DNA of 64,000 bases. It comes from Phycisphaeraceae bacterium (GTDB lineage: Bacteria; Planctomycetota; Phycisphaerae; Phycisphaerales; UBA1924). Both the position numbers and the translations under genes were made by a program. Position 1 is the first letter of the stretch; each line of letters opens with the position of its first letter. The DNA lies in contig JAHBXI010000004.1 in the NCBI GenBank assembly GCA_019636515.1, positions 372,001-436,000 on the forward strand. Reading direction: 5' to 3'. Positions 8,149 to 17,263 of the stretch are shown here, piece by piece. A model generated the notes under the pieces. The model was not told where the DNA came from and did no database searches. It saw only the letters and a list, made by a program, of their open reading frames with translations.

Positions 8149-9555
8149 TTCCTTCATCACCCCCAGCGGCGGGAGCATCCGCAGGTGGTACGGGCCGTGC
8201 CCGCAGTAAAACAGCACCACGCCGGCCTCGAAGATCGCCTTGCACGCCGCCTGGATCTTCTCCTTTTTCCCGCCAAGCGGCGTGAATCGCATCATCCCGC
8301 CGACCCCCGCGGCCACGTCCGCGACCCCCGCCACCTCCGGGAACCAGCCCGGGTGCCGCGAAGCCAGCGACTTCACCTCGCGGCGGAAGGCCGCGTGGTG
8401 ACGCTCGATCCGCCCGTTCTCGCCGTAGTAATCCCCGTCGCGCAGCCGCTCGATCACGCGCCTCCCGACCTCGAACGACACCCCCTCGCCCACGAAGGTT
8501 CCCGAGAGCAGGCCCGGCCTGGGGTTGTACGCCTCGGTAAACAGCGTCGCGCACACCTGCGTCATCTTCCCGACGCACAACACGTCCACGTACTCACCCA
8601 GGTTGTAGTGCTCGTACGCGAACATCCTCGGGAGTCGGCCGAACGTCTGGATCTCGTCGTCCCACACCGCGATGCCGTGCGACTTGCACGATTCCATCAG
8701 GGCCTTGAAGTACTCCCGGCGACCCGTGTTGAATCCGCCCTCGCCCTGCACCAGTTCGAAGATGAAGCACGCGTGCTGGCCCGGATACCGGTGGACGTAC
8801 TGCTCCAGGTGCATCAGCGACAGGTCGATGAACCGCGCCGGACCCATCCGCTCCGCCAACACCTCGTCGTAGAACGGCATGTAGTCCACGTCCGCCACGA
8901 TCGGCAGACCCACCCGACCCTCGTGCGAGTCGCCGATCGACGCCATCATCAGCGAACGACCCATGAAGCAGTCCTTGAACGCCAGCACTCGCCGGGCCGG
9001 CGCGTGCTTCTGGAAGCACACCTTCAGCGCGTTCTCGTTCGCCATGCAGCCCGACGTGCTCAGGTACGCGTGCCTGAGTCCGCTCCCCTTGCCCGCCTCC
9101 GCCAGCAGGACTTCCGAAAACGCGTGCGGCTCCATGCTCGACTGAAGGTTTCCCTGCTTGAGCGTGTCCCCGATGGACCCCCGCAGGGAAGCCTCCACCA
9201 GCAACGGGTCCGAGTGACCGAAAAAATGCACCCCGATCCCGCAGATCATGTCCCACTTCACCGAGCCATCCGCCAGTTCAACCAACGCCCCGTGCCCGAT
9301 CCCCGATCCGATGTACGGGTACAAAAGTCCCCGGCCCCGAACCGCCGCCGCGCGGGCCATCAACGCCGCGTACTCCTCCTTCAAGCCATCGATCGGGCCG
9401 CGCACGTCCGTGATCATCGCGCGCCGGGAAGACACTTCGGACACGATTGTCCGTATGGCCCCGTCGATCACGCCGCTCGATGCCAGGGAACCCCCCACGG
9501 TTCCTGAACATCCACCCACCGCCGCCTGCTTCGCCGAATCCGTCATGGCCGACAT
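8089..9555 (-). CDS. Class III PLP-dependent aminotransferase
   Basis: 488 aa. Acetylornithine/4-aminobutyrate aminotransferase fold: substrate and PLP-phosphate region LSTSGCMANENALK (near residue 170), the Asp that contacts the pyridine nitrogen in AVWDDEIQTFGR (near 300), and the PLP Lys in DVLCVGKMTQV (near 330). Lys/Orn/GABA-type donors are all possible. The N-terminal 40 residues are low-complexity and vary in the family; ATGs at 9555 and 9546 are both usable. The 3' end is duplicated at 3908-4015. It diverges from the beta-helix gene, leaving a 255-base shared upstream region. Confidence 0.85.
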   Translation of the reverse strand: MSAMTDSAKQAAVGGCSGTVGGSLASSGVIDGAIRTIVSEVSSRRAMITDVRGPIDGLKEEYAALMARAAAVRGRGLLYPYIGSGIGHGALVELADGSVKWDMICGIGVHFFGHSDPLLVEASLRGSIGDTLKQGNLQSSMEPHAFSEVLLAEAGKGSGLRHAYLSTSGCMANENALKVCFQKHAPARRVLAFKDCFMGRSLMMASIGDSHEGRVGLPIVADVDYMPFYDEVLAERMGPARFIDLSLMHLEQYVHRYPGQHACFIFELVQGEGGFNTGRREYFKALMESCKSHGIAVWDDEIQTFGRLPRMFAYEHYNLGEYVDVLCVGKMTQVCATLFTEAYNPRPGLLSGTFVGEGVSFEVGRRVIERLRDGDYYGENGRIERHHAAFRREVKSLASRHPGWFPEVAGVADVAAGVGGMMRFTPLGGKKEKIQAACKAIFEAGVVLFYCGHGPYHLRMLPPLGVMKEEDWPRVFACIEAGLAKVAP

Positions 9556-9810
9556 GCTCGCCTCGCTCGCTGGTACGTCACGCGTTGCCTATCCACGATC
9601 GACCGCAAATCGTCCGCGTCTCGAATGGATGGGTCCAGTTTCGCTTTGTCAGGGGCTTGTTCCCGGCCTGGCCGTGTCGCCGATCGCACCGATGGACCTG
9701 ATTAAGTTTCGCCTCGGTTGCATCCAGTCGCTTCTCGGACTCGGATCCGTCCTGCACAGGCAACCCCCCCCAGTGGGGATGTTGTTGTATTTGAAATGGA
9801 GATGACCCCG

Positions 9811-11388
9811 ATGAACCTGCCCCTTGTACCCCTGATCCACGCGCCTCGCACCCCCATCGCGGCCGCCATGGTCCTGGTGATGCTCGCCGGGAACGCCGGC
9901 GCCGCGGTCATCAACGTCCCGGCGGACCAGCCGACGGTCCAGGCCGCCATCGACGCCGCCGTGAACGGCGACGTCATCGTCATCGCCCCCGGTCGGTACG
10001 TCGAGAAGATCCACCTCAAGGGCAAGGCGATCACCGTGCGCGGCGCGATGAACGCGGAAGACACCATCCTCGACGGCGGTGGCACGCCCGGCTTTGTCGT
10101 TCAGATCCGCAACGGTGAAGGACCCAAGACCATCATCGAGAACCTCACGATCACCGGCGCGAAAGGGATCAACAACGCCAACATCGGATCGGGCGTTTAC
10201 ATCCTCAATACCAGCCCGACGCTCCGGCGGCTGATCATCATGGACAATCACGCCGGCCCGGCCTACGGCGGGGGCGTGTACATCAAGGGCGGGGCCGCCT
10301 CCCTCCACCAGGTCTCCTTCACGGGCAACAGCGCGCTCACCGGCGGCAACGTGTACATCGAGTCCTCCCACGCCACGATCAAGGAAAGCCTCTTCATGCA
10401 CGGAAACGCCCAAAACGGGGGCGGGTACGCCGTGCTGGGCGGCAAGGCCACGCTCCACGATTCCTGGTTCGAGTCGAACATGGCCAACAGCCTCGGCGGG
10501 GCGATCTACGTCGCCCATGCCAGCCTTGACATGAAGAACCTCACCGTACGCGACAACGGCAAGGTCGAATCCTGCGGCTACTACTGCGTGACCTACTCCC
10601 CGCTCGCCGGCGGCGCCATCTACGCCTCGGGAACCTCGGGAACCATCCGCGATTCCGTTCTCGAAAACAATTCCGGGGCTTTCGGGGGCGCGGTGTACGT
10701 CGCCGGATTCGGGTCTTCCCCCCATTTCGTCAACTGCGTGATCGCCCACAACCGGGGAGGGACCGGCGCTGTTTACTGCAACGACTCGAGCCCCAAGTTC
10801 ATCAACTCCACCATCTTCAAGAACACGTACGGCGGCGTGTTCACCTCTTCCAGCGCTCGCCCCACCATGACCAACTCGATCATCGCGGGCCACGACCTGC
10901 CGGACTCTGCCGGAGTGGATATCTATGGCTCCGGGAAAACCACCGTCTCGTACTCGCTGATCCAGGGCCTGGCCTTCAACGAAACCATCAACGGCCCCGG
11001 GGTCTTCCGCGCCAACCCCAAACTCGACGCCAACTACGTCCCGCTCCCGACCTCCCCCGTTATTGACGCGGGCAACTCCGCGGCCGTCCCGTCCGGCGTC
11101 ACGACCGACGTTTACGGCCGCCCCCGATTCGTGGACGACCCGTTCACCCCCGACACCGGCCTGGGATTCCCCGTTGTGGACCTGGGCGCGGTCGAGTTCC
11201 AGCCGGGAGGCGCCTCCGTCATCTGCTCCGCCGACATCGACCGCTCCGGCTTTGTCGATACCGATGACTATGACGCGTACATCATGCTGTACGTGATGGG
11301 CGCCGACGCCGCCGACTTTGACAATTCCGGCTTTGTCGACACCGACGACCTCGATGCCTTTGTCCGTGCTTTCGAATCCGGATGCTGA
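9811..11388 (+). CDS. Secreted right-handed beta-helix protein with C-terminal dockerin-like module
   Basis: 525 aa from the ATG at 9811, chosen because GGAG lies nine bases upstream; in-frame ATGs at 9796 and 9802 are less well placed. A signal peptide (AAAMVLVMLAGNAGA) precedes VINVPADQPTVQAAIDAA, the typical opening of pectate-lyase-like beta-helix proteins, then many short turns of GGGVYI/GGAIYV type. The end carries VIDAGN and DVYGRPR, the choice-of-anchor Q pattern, and a 50-residue pair of calcium loops (DIDRSGFVDTDDYDAYI, DFDNSGFVDTDDLDAFV) between two Cys. Likely a secreted or surface polysaccharide-interacting protein; no catalytic residues can be assigned. A strong terminator follows. 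Confidence 0.85.
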   Translation: MNLPLVPLIHAPRTPIAAAMVLVMLAGNAGAAVINVPADQPTVQAAIDAAVNGDVIVIAPGRYVEKIHLKGKAITVRGAMNAEDTILDGGGTPGFVVQIRNGEGPKTIIENLTITGAKGINNANIGSGVYILNTSPTLRRLIIMDNHAGPAYGGGVYIKGGAASLHQVSFTGNSALTGGNVYIESSHATIKESLFMHGNAQNGGGYAVLGGKATLHDSWFESNMANSLGGAIYVAHASLDMKNLTVRDNGKVESCGYYCVTYSPLAGGAIYASGTSGTIRDSVLENNSGAFGGAVYVAGFGSSPHFVNCVIAHNRGGTGAVYCNDSSPKFINSTIFKNTYGGVFTSSSARPTMTNSIIAGHDLPDSAGVDIYGSGKTTVSYSLIQGLAFNETINGPGVFRANPKLDANYVPLPTSPVIDAGNSAAVPSGVTTDVYGRPRFVDDPFTPDTGLGFPVVDLGAVEFQPGGASVICSADIDRSGFVDTDDYDAYIMLYVMGADAADFDNSGFVDTDDLDAFVRAFESGC

Positions 11389-11431
11389 ACGCCCCCGGGC
11401 ATCACCCGCATCACGCCCGCCACCGCCTGAC

Positions 11432-11459
11432 CCGCCGTCACCCGACGGCGGTTTTTTTT
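11432..11459 (+). terminator. Rho-independent terminator of the beta-helix gene
   Basis: Perfect 8-bp stem (CCGCCGTC and GACGGCGG) with a 4-base loop, followed by eight T residues, 43 bases after the stop. Confidence 0.9.
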
Positions 11460-11478
11460 CGCCACGAGCCATCGAGAA

Positions 11479-12927
11479 TCACCCGCCCCGCCTCCGCGGC
11501 ACGCCCGACGCGCCGAAACGGGCCCACGCGTAATACGCCGGGATCCCCAGCAGCAGCACCCCGATCCACGGCAGCGTCCCCCCCGGATCCTGCACGATCG
11601 ACATCACCGTCATCACCACGCCCGCCCCTATAAACAGCAGCGGCACCAACGGGTACCCCCACGCCCGGTAGGGACGAGGCGCCTCGGGCCGCCGCCGCCG
11701 AAGGATGAAGATCCCCGCGCCCGCCATCGCGTAGAAAATCCACATCGTGAACACGAACGTCCCCGCCAGTCTCGCGAAACTCTCCAGAAGCCACAGCGCC
11801 GTCAGCGACAACACCAACTGCGCCCACAGCGATACCGCGGGCGTTTTATAACGCGGGTGGACGCGCCCCAGGAAGCCAAAGAGCAGGCCGTCCCTGGCCT
11901 GCGCGTAACTGATCCTCGCCCCGGTCATGATCGAGCCGTGAGTCGAACCCGCCGTCGAGACCAGCACCACCCCCGCGATCACCAGCGCGCCCGCCGGGCC
12001 GACAAGCCGATCCGCCACCAGCGGAGCCACGTTCGACACCCCGCGCATCTCGTCAAGAGGGATCATCCACATGTACACCGCGTTCACCGCCAGGTAAAGC
12101 CCCATCACCGCCGCCGTTCCCGCAAGGTAGACCCTCGGCAGGTTCCGCTGGGGGTTTTTCACCTCGCCGGCGATCGCCCCCACGTCGCTCCACCCGTCGT
12201 ACGTCCACAGCACCGCGTACATCACCGGGATCAGCGCCCCCCAGAACGTGACCACCTCCCCCGTCCGATCGTCAACCGGCGCCGACCCACCCGCCAGGTT
12301 CGCCGTGTCACCCTTTAACAGGACGATCCCCAGCGCGACAATCAACGCCAGCGCCGCGGCCTTGAGCGCCGTCAGCACCGCCGCCACGCCCGTGCCGAGC
12401 CGAACACCGCGGACGTTCACGTACGTCAGCCCTGTCAGCAGAACCGTGGTCGTCGCTCGCTGGTCCCATGCCAACCCCGTCTGGCCCTCGAACCACGACC
12501 CAAACCCGGCCATGAAAGGCAGGTCGTTGAACTGCTGGCCGAATATCACCGCGATCCCCGCCGCCGCCACCGGCTTGGAAATCAACAGGTACGTCCATCC
12601 GAACACGAACGCCGCGCACCGCCCGTACGCCTCGCGGATGAACACGTACACCCCGCCCGAACGCGGGTACATCGTCGCCAGTTCCGCGTACGTCAACGCC
12701 CCGCACAGCGACAACACCCCGCCCGCCGCCCACATCGCCAGGATCACCCACGGCGTCCCCAGGTGCTTGGCGACTTCCGGGGGCGTCGCGAAGATGCCCG
12801 AACCGATCATGATCCCCGCGAGCACCGCCGAGGCCCCCCAGAACCCGATCACCCGAGGCAGATCCGCCACGCCCGCCCCCGAAGGGGCCTGCCCGGGCGG
12901 CATCGATGGCGGGGCTTCATGCCTCAC
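11479..12927 (-). CDS. APC-family amino acid permease
   Basis: 482 aa with about twelve membrane segments. The first helix carries the APC substrate-binding signature GIMIGSGIFATPPEV; later WTYDGWSDVGAIAGEVKNPQRNLPR is the conserved loop of LAT-like amino acid/polyamine transporters. Inner-membrane uptake or exchange of an amino acid is likely; substrate unknown. The GTG at 12927 or the ATG at 12903 could be the start. No transport partner lies nearby; it converges on the beta-helix gene beyond the terminator. Confidence 0.88.
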   Translation of the reverse strand: MRHEAPPSMPPGQAPSGAGVADLPRVIGFWGASAVLAGIMIGSGIFATPPEVAKHLGTPWVILAMWAAGGVLSLCGALTYAELATMYPRSGGVYVFIREAYGRCAAFVFGWTYLLISKPVAAAGIAVIFGQQFNDLPFMAGFGSWFEGQTGLAWDQRATTTVLLTGLTYVNVRGVRLGTGVAAVLTALKAAALALIVALGIVLLKGDTANLAGGSAPVDDRTGEVVTFWGALIPVMYAVLWTYDGWSDVGAIAGEVKNPQRNLPRVYLAGTAAVMGLYLAVNAVYMWMIPLDEMRGVSNVAPLVADRLVGPAGALVIAGVVLVSTAGSTHGSIMTGARISYAQARDGLLFGFLGRVHPRYKTPAVSLWAQLVLSLTALWLLESFARLAGTFVFTMWIFYAMAGAGIFILRRRRPEAPRPYRAWGYPLVPLLFIGAGVVMTVMSIVQDPGGTLPWIGVLLLGIPAYYAWARFGASGVPRRRGG

Positions 12928-12972
12928 GGGCCGCAGTGTACGAGATCGCCCGATCGCCGCGCGCCCCCCGGC

Positions 12973-13398
12973 TCAGTCGTCGTTGCTGGGGCGGCGGCGA
13001 AGCCGCTCGTCGTTTACCTGGGAGGCCCGGAGCAAGGCCGCCCAGGCCGCCTGACCCTCGGGCGTTTCCACCTTGTCCTCGCGGCTCAGCGCGTTGAGTC
13101 GATCAAGGCGGCCCTGCACTTCCCGCCGAAGGGCCTTGTCCGTCATCCTGTTGAGCATCTCCAGATCCGTCCTGCCCGCCTCCGACATCAACGCCTCGCT
13201 GACCCGCTCCCGGAACTCCGCCTGGTCCGCCGACGGAGTGGCTTGCCCAGACGGATTGACCCATGCCCGGTACACGAACACCGACGCCACCGACGCCACC
13301 GCGAAACACGTACACACGATCACCCCGCGCCGACGCGTTCCCGCGGGCATCCGAAGCAGCAGGTCCTCCAACTTCCAGCGGATCTGGTCAAGTCCCAT
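12973..13398 (-). CDS. Hypothetical membrane protein
   Basis: 141 aa. Basic N-terminus, one membrane helix (GVIVCTCFAVASVASVFVYR, about residues 25-45), then a charged, helix-prone periplasmic or cytosolic tail (EALMSEAGRTDLEMLNRM). Its ATG (13398-13396) shares one base with the stop of the upstream gene (TGATG), indicating coupled translation of a small gene set at 12973-13854. No known family recognised. Confidence 0.6.
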   Translation of the reverse strand: MGLDQIRWKLEDLLLRMPAGTRRRGVIVCTCFAVASVASVFVYRAWVNPSGQATPSADQAEFRERVSEALMSEAGRTDLEMLNRMTDKALRREVQGRLDRLNALSREDKVETPEGQAAWAALLRASQVNDERLRRRPSNDD

Positions 13399-13637
13399 CA
13401 CGGCTCTCGACTCTCGACACGGGACGAACCGCCCGCTCCCCCATCCTCCGGACGGATCTCGATCTCTTCAATCGTCGTCCTACGAAGCACCACGCGGCCC
13501 GCCTCCGTTGATCGCTCCTGGGTCTCCACCTCTCGGCGAACCACCCGGCGCGACGGGTCCGACCGGATCCCGTGGATCAGGTGCCCGAAAAACTCGCCCA
13601 GGGAACGAGCCATCGACTTTGACCGCCGGTCACTCAT
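13398..13637 (-). CDS. Hypothetical small protein
   Basis: 79 aa from the ATG at 13637. Charged and Arg-rich; contains FGHLIHGIRSDPSRRVVRR and EIEIRP. It overlaps the upstream frame by eight bases (ATGAGTGA) and the downstream gene by one base, so it sits in a tightly coupled three-gene unit. Function unknown. Confidence 0.5.
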   Translation of the reverse strand: MSDRRSKSMARSLGEFFGHLIHGIRSDPSRRVVRREVETQERSTEAGRVVLRRTTIEEIEIRPEDGGAGGSSRVESREP

Positions 13638-13854
13638 CGGGTTCCTTGCTGCACCGACAGGCGTGCAGGCCCCGCCAGGCACGACACGCCATGAACCATA
13701 GCGCGGCTTCAACAACCCGAACCAGGGAGCCAGGGTCGCCGCGAGCCCAAGAATCCGGCCGTCTCAGGGATTCCAGCACCCGCGGATCCTGGTTCGGACG
13801 AGCCCGCTCCACCAGAGCGATCACCCACGTTCCCGGTGCCACGGTTTCCTTCAC
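13630..13854 (-). CDS. Hypothetical small protein, first of a coupled trio
   Basis: 74 aa if the GTG at 13854 is used (KETVAPGTWVIALVERARP). It ends with a Cys-rich stretch (MACRAWRGLHACRCSKEPDE). The frame stays open upstream into antisense of the PdxH gene, so the start is uncertain. The 8-base overlap with the next gene is the main reason to believe it is translated. Confidence 0.35.
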   Translation of the reverse strand: MKETVAPGTWVIALVERARPNQDPRVLESLRRPDSWARGDPGSLVRVVEAALWFMACRAWRGLHACRCSKEPDE

Positions 13855-13878
13855 GCCCGCACACGCCAACGATCCGGC

Positions 13879-14592
13879 GTGCTCGAAGACATCATCCTCC
13901 GCATCGCCGCCGCCGAGAGCCTCCCCGAGACGCTCCCCCCGGATCCCCTCCCCATCCTCACCTCCTGGTACGACCAGGCCAAGAGTGACAAACTCACGCC
14001 AAACCCCGACGCCATCGCCCTGGCCACCGCCACCACCGACGCCGCCCCCGCCGTCCGAATCGTCCTGGCTCGAAGGATCGACCCCGACGGCGCCCTGGTC
14101 TTCTACACCAACCGCCTGAGCCGCAAGGGAGAACACCTTGCCGCCAACCCGCTCGCCGCCGCCGTCTTCCACTGGGATCACCACGGACGCCAGGCACGAG
14201 CCGAGGGATTCGTCGTCCACGCCACCGACTCCGAAAGCGACGAGTACTTCGCTCGCCGCGCGCTGCTCTCTCGCCTTGGCGCGTGCGCGAGCAGGCAGAG
14301 CACTCCGCTGGCTTCACGCAAGGACCTCATCACCGCCGTCGCCGCCGCCGCCACCCGACTCCGGATCTCGGTTGATTCTCTCCTGTCGGGCTCCTCGCCC
14401 GTCTCCATCCCGCGCCCCCCTCACTGGGGAGGCTACCGCCTCTGGTTCGAACGACTCGAACTCTGGTGCGGCGGCAACGGACGGCTCCACGACCGGGCGG
14501 TCTGGACACGCTCTCGCGCCGACGACTCCCCGGTCGCCCCCGGCCAGACGCCACGCTTTCTTCCCTGGTCCGCCCAACGCCTTTCGCCCTGA
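13879..14592 (+). CDS. pdxH: Pyridoxamine 5'-phosphate oxidase family protein
   Basis: 237 aa with a GTG start. The PNPOx split-barrel is recognisable: AVRIVLARRIDPDGALVFYTNRLSRKGEHLAANPLAAAVFHW covers the FMN-contacting strands, and PPHWGGYRLWFERLELWCGGNGRLHDR plus the final QRLSP form the PNPOx C-terminal dimerisation segment. It oxidises PNP or PMP to pyridoxal phosphate using FMN, the last step of PLP salvage. It is divergent from the small-gene trio, with only 24 bases between the GTG and the putative GTG of the first one. The next gene, acs, starts 219 bases downstream. Confidence 0.88.
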   Translation: MLEDIILRIAAAESLPETLPPDPLPILTSWYDQAKSDKLTPNPDAIALATATTDAAPAVRIVLARRIDPDGALVFYTNRLSRKGEHLAANPLAAAVFHWDHHGRQARAEGFVVHATDSESDEYFARRALLSRLGACASRQSTPLASRKDLITAVAAAATRLRISVDSLLSGSSPVSIPRPPHWGGYRLWFERLELWCGGNGRLHDRAVWTRSRADDSPVAPGQTPRFLPWSAQRLSP

Positions 14593-14811
14593 CGCGGGCA
14601 ACATTCGCCCGACACCGCTCCCTTGGAAAGGAGTTTCTGCCGACAACCACGGCGATTCACCGTCTTGCCGTCTTGGTTGCCGGCCGGGATCTCCGTCACC
14701 GGCTCCCGCTGCCTTTCTAGACTTGTGAATCGAAGGGGGAGGGGATGGCCGCCGTGCGTTCCCCCCCCGCGTCCGCGAGCGATGCCGCACGCCTTTGGAG
14801 ATCAACGCCGT

Positions 14812-16953
14812 ATGACCACCGAGCCGATCGACTCGACCCTGCAGGAGCACCGCCTCTTCCCGCCAAGACCCGCCTCTGAACTTGGCTTTGCTCGCTGGCA
14901 CGTGGGCTCTCTCGACGAGTACCACAAACTCCACCGCCGATCCCTCGACGACCCCGAAGGCTTCTGGGCCTCCGAGGCCGGCTACCTCTCGTGGTTCAGG
15001 CGCTGGGACAAGGTTCTCGACTGGACACCGCCCGACGCCAGGTGGTTTCTCGGAGGAACCATCAACGCCTGCTTCAACTGCGCCGACCGCCACGTGCAGG
15101 CCGGTCACGGGGACGAGGTCGCCCTTGTCTGGGAGGCCGAGCCCATCGGCCCCCAGACCAGCCATCCCGCCCCAGGCTCCGCCTACGCCAACGAACCAGA
15201 GGTCCGCCGGCTCACCTACCGCGACCTCCAGGTCGAGACCAGCAAGGTCGCCAACGTCCTCAAGCGCCTGGGTGTCAAAAAGGGAGACGTGGTCACCATC
15301 TACATGCCGATGGTCCCCGAACTGGCCATCGCCATTCTTGCCTGCGCGAGGCTGGGCGCCGTCCATTCGGTCATCTTCGGCGGCTTCGCCCCCCACGCCA
15401 TCTCCGAACGCGTCCTGGACGCCGACTCCCGTGTCATCATCACCGCCGACGGCGGGTACCGCCGCGGCGACATCGTTCCTCTCCAGCAGAATGTCGAGGA
15501 GGCCGTCCGTTCGCTCGCAAACCCCACCCACGGCGGCGGGGCGCACATCGTCAATCACGTCCTGGTCCTGCGCCGTACCGGGCGCCAGCCCCCGAGCAAA
15601 CGCTTCCATACCGGCCATGCCCCAGACACCCTCCCCGGGTCGGCCACCAGGTTCCACTGGTGGCACGAGATCGAAGCGCTCGTCTCCGACGCCTGCCCCT
15701 GCGAGCCCATGGACGCCGAGGACATGCTCTTTCTCCTCTATACCTCGGGCTCCACGGGCAAGCCCAAGGGGATCGTCCACACCACCGGCGGGTACCTCAC
15801 CTATGTCAACACGACCTGCCGGCTCACGTTCAACATGATCCCCGACGCCGGGCAACTCTTCTGGTGCTCGGCCGACCTCGGCTGGATCACCGGCCACAGT
15901 TACGTCCTGTACGGCCCTCTCATGAACCGCGTTCCCACCCTCATGTACGAGGGGGCGCCGAACTTCCCGACCCTCGACGGCGGCAAGGGCGATCGCTTCT
16001 GGGACATCATCGCCCGCCACCGCGTTACCCAGTTCTACACCGCTCCCACCGCCATCCGCACGTTTATGAAATGGGGAGATGAACTCCCCGCCCGCCACGA
16101 CCTCTCCTCTCTGCGCATCCTCGGAACCGTCGGAGAGCCCATCAACCCCGAGGCGTGGATCTGGTACCACGCCACCATCGGCAAGGGACAATGCCCCGTG
16201 GTCGATACGTACTGGCAAACCGAGACGGGCGGTCACGTCTGTACCCCACTCCCCGGCGCGACTCCCGCCAAGCCGGGTTCCTGCACACTCCCCATGCCCG
16301 GGATCGACGCCGCCGTCGTCAACGAGCAGGGCGAGGAACTCCCCCCAAACCAGGGGGGCTTATTCGTTATCCGCCGCCCCTGGCCGGGGATGCTCCGCGG
16401 TGTCCACGCAAACCGCGAACGATTCGTCAGCAACTACTGGTCACGCGTCCAGGACCCCCGCTCCGGAGAGCCGTACTACTTCTCCGCCGACGGAGCCCGC
16501 CGCGACCCGGACGGCTATTTCTGGATCCAGGGACGCATCGACGACGTCATCAAGGTCTCCGGACACCTGCTGGGAACCATGGAAGTTGAGTCGGCCCTGG
16601 TCTCCCATCCCATGGTCGCCGAAGCCGCCGTCGTCGGCATGCCCCACGACATCAAGGGCAGCGCCATCTGCGCGTTTGTCACCCTCAAGAGCAAGTGGTT
16701 CACCGAAAACCCGGGCAACCAGCCCGGAGACGACCTGCGCAAGGAACTCGCCGCGCACGTCGCCAGGGAAGTCGGCGCCCTCGCAAGGCCCGATCAGGTC
16801 CGCTTCGCCGACGGGCTCCCCAAGACCCGTTCGGGAAAAATCATGAGGCGACTCCTCCGCGATGTCGCGGCGGGCGTTGAAAAAATCACGCAGGACACCA
16901 CCACGCTCGAGGATTTCAGCGTCGTTGCCAAACTCCGTGCCGACGAGGAGTAA
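14812..16953 (+). CDS. acs: Acetyl-coenzyme A synthetase
   Basis: 713 aa from the ATG at 14812, with GGAG upstream. ANL-family acyl-adenylating enzyme: P-loop YTSGSTGKPKG near residue 310, YWQTETGG (A5-like) near 470, hinge and A8 region GRIDDVIKVSGH, and acetylation-regulated Lys in TRSGKIMRRLLRDV near 676. The N-terminal ACS extension (YHKLHRRSLDDPEGFW, INACFNCADRH) separates it from other acyl-CoA synthetases. It activates acetate to acetyl-CoA via acetyl-AMP in the cytosol. Somewhat longer than the usual 650 residues because of insertions around residues 115-125 and 250-290. Confidence 0.93.
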   Translation: MTTEPIDSTLQEHRLFPPRPASELGFARWHVGSLDEYHKLHRRSLDDPEGFWASEAGYLSWFRRWDKVLDWTPPDARWFLGGTINACFNCADRHVQAGHGDEVALVWEAEPIGPQTSHPAPGSAYANEPEVRRLTYRDLQVETSKVANVLKRLGVKKGDVVTIYMPMVPELAIAILACARLGAVHSVIFGGFAPHAISERVLDADSRVIITADGGYRRGDIVPLQQNVEEAVRSLANPTHGGGAHIVNHVLVLRRTGRQPPSKRFHTGHAPDTLPGSATRFHWWHEIEALVSDACPCEPMDAEDMLFLLYTSGSTGKPKGIVHTTGGYLTYVNTTCRLTFNMIPDAGQLFWCSADLGWITGHSYVLYGPLMNRVPTLMYEGAPNFPTLDGGKGDRFWDIIARHRVTQFYTAPTAIRTFMKWGDELPARHDLSSLRILGTVGEPINPEAWIWYHATIGKGQCPVVDTYWQTETGGHVCTPLPGATPAKPGSCTLPMPGIDAAVVNEQGEELPPNQGGLFVIRRPWPGMLRGVHANRERFVSNYWSRVQDPRSGEPYYFSADGARRDPDGYFWIQGRIDDVIKVSGHLLGTMEVESALVSHPMVAEAAVVGMPHDIKGSAICAFVTLKSKWFTENPGNQPGDDLRKELAAHVAREVGALARPDQVRFADGLPKTRSGKIMRRLLRDVAAGVEKITQDTTTLEDFSVVAKLRADEE

Positions 16954-16964
16954 GACCGGCTTTG

Positions 16965-17132
16965 CTACTTCCGCCCCACCAGGAAGTAGGCCACCAGACC
17001 CAGGATCGGCAGCAGCAGAATGACCACCAGCCAGAGGACCTTGTTCATCAACGGCCGGCCGCTCTGCAAAATCTCGAACGCCGCGATCAGGAAAAGAACC
17101 AGGTGAACGATGCCGATCAGGGTGTACAGCAT
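16965..17132 (-). CDS. PLDc_N-type small membrane protein
   Basis: 55 aa with two membrane helices (IGIVHLVLFLIAAFEIL and VLWLVVILLLPILGLVAYFL) ending GRK. This is the isolated phospholipase D N-terminal hairpin (PLDc_N) found as a stand-alone protein in many bacteria; its function is unknown. The ATG at 17132 removes an unlikely charged extension. It converges on acs with 11 bases between stops. Confidence 0.75.
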   Translation of the reverse strand: MLYTLIGIVHLVLFLIAAFEILQSGRPLMNKVLWLVVILLLPILGLVAYFLVGRK

Positions 17133-17263
17133 CCGAACGGTCCTCCATGACGGCGAATGGTCCACAACGCCTTCGCCGACTCTGGAAGATTGATCGGATC
17201 AAACCCGTCGAACCGATCATCTACGGATCGGCGGCCCGCCTCCGCCACACGAGGGGATATCCC

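Noticed and set aside
9649..11472. Long open frame of about 600 codons antisense to the beta-helix gene
   Set aside because: Low-complexity Gly/Val/Asp composition with no motif; it is a by-product of high GC on the strand opposite a well-supported gene.
14314..16236. Long open frame antisense to acetyl-CoA synthetase
   Set aside because: Same GC effect; the sense strand encodes a full acs with all motifs.
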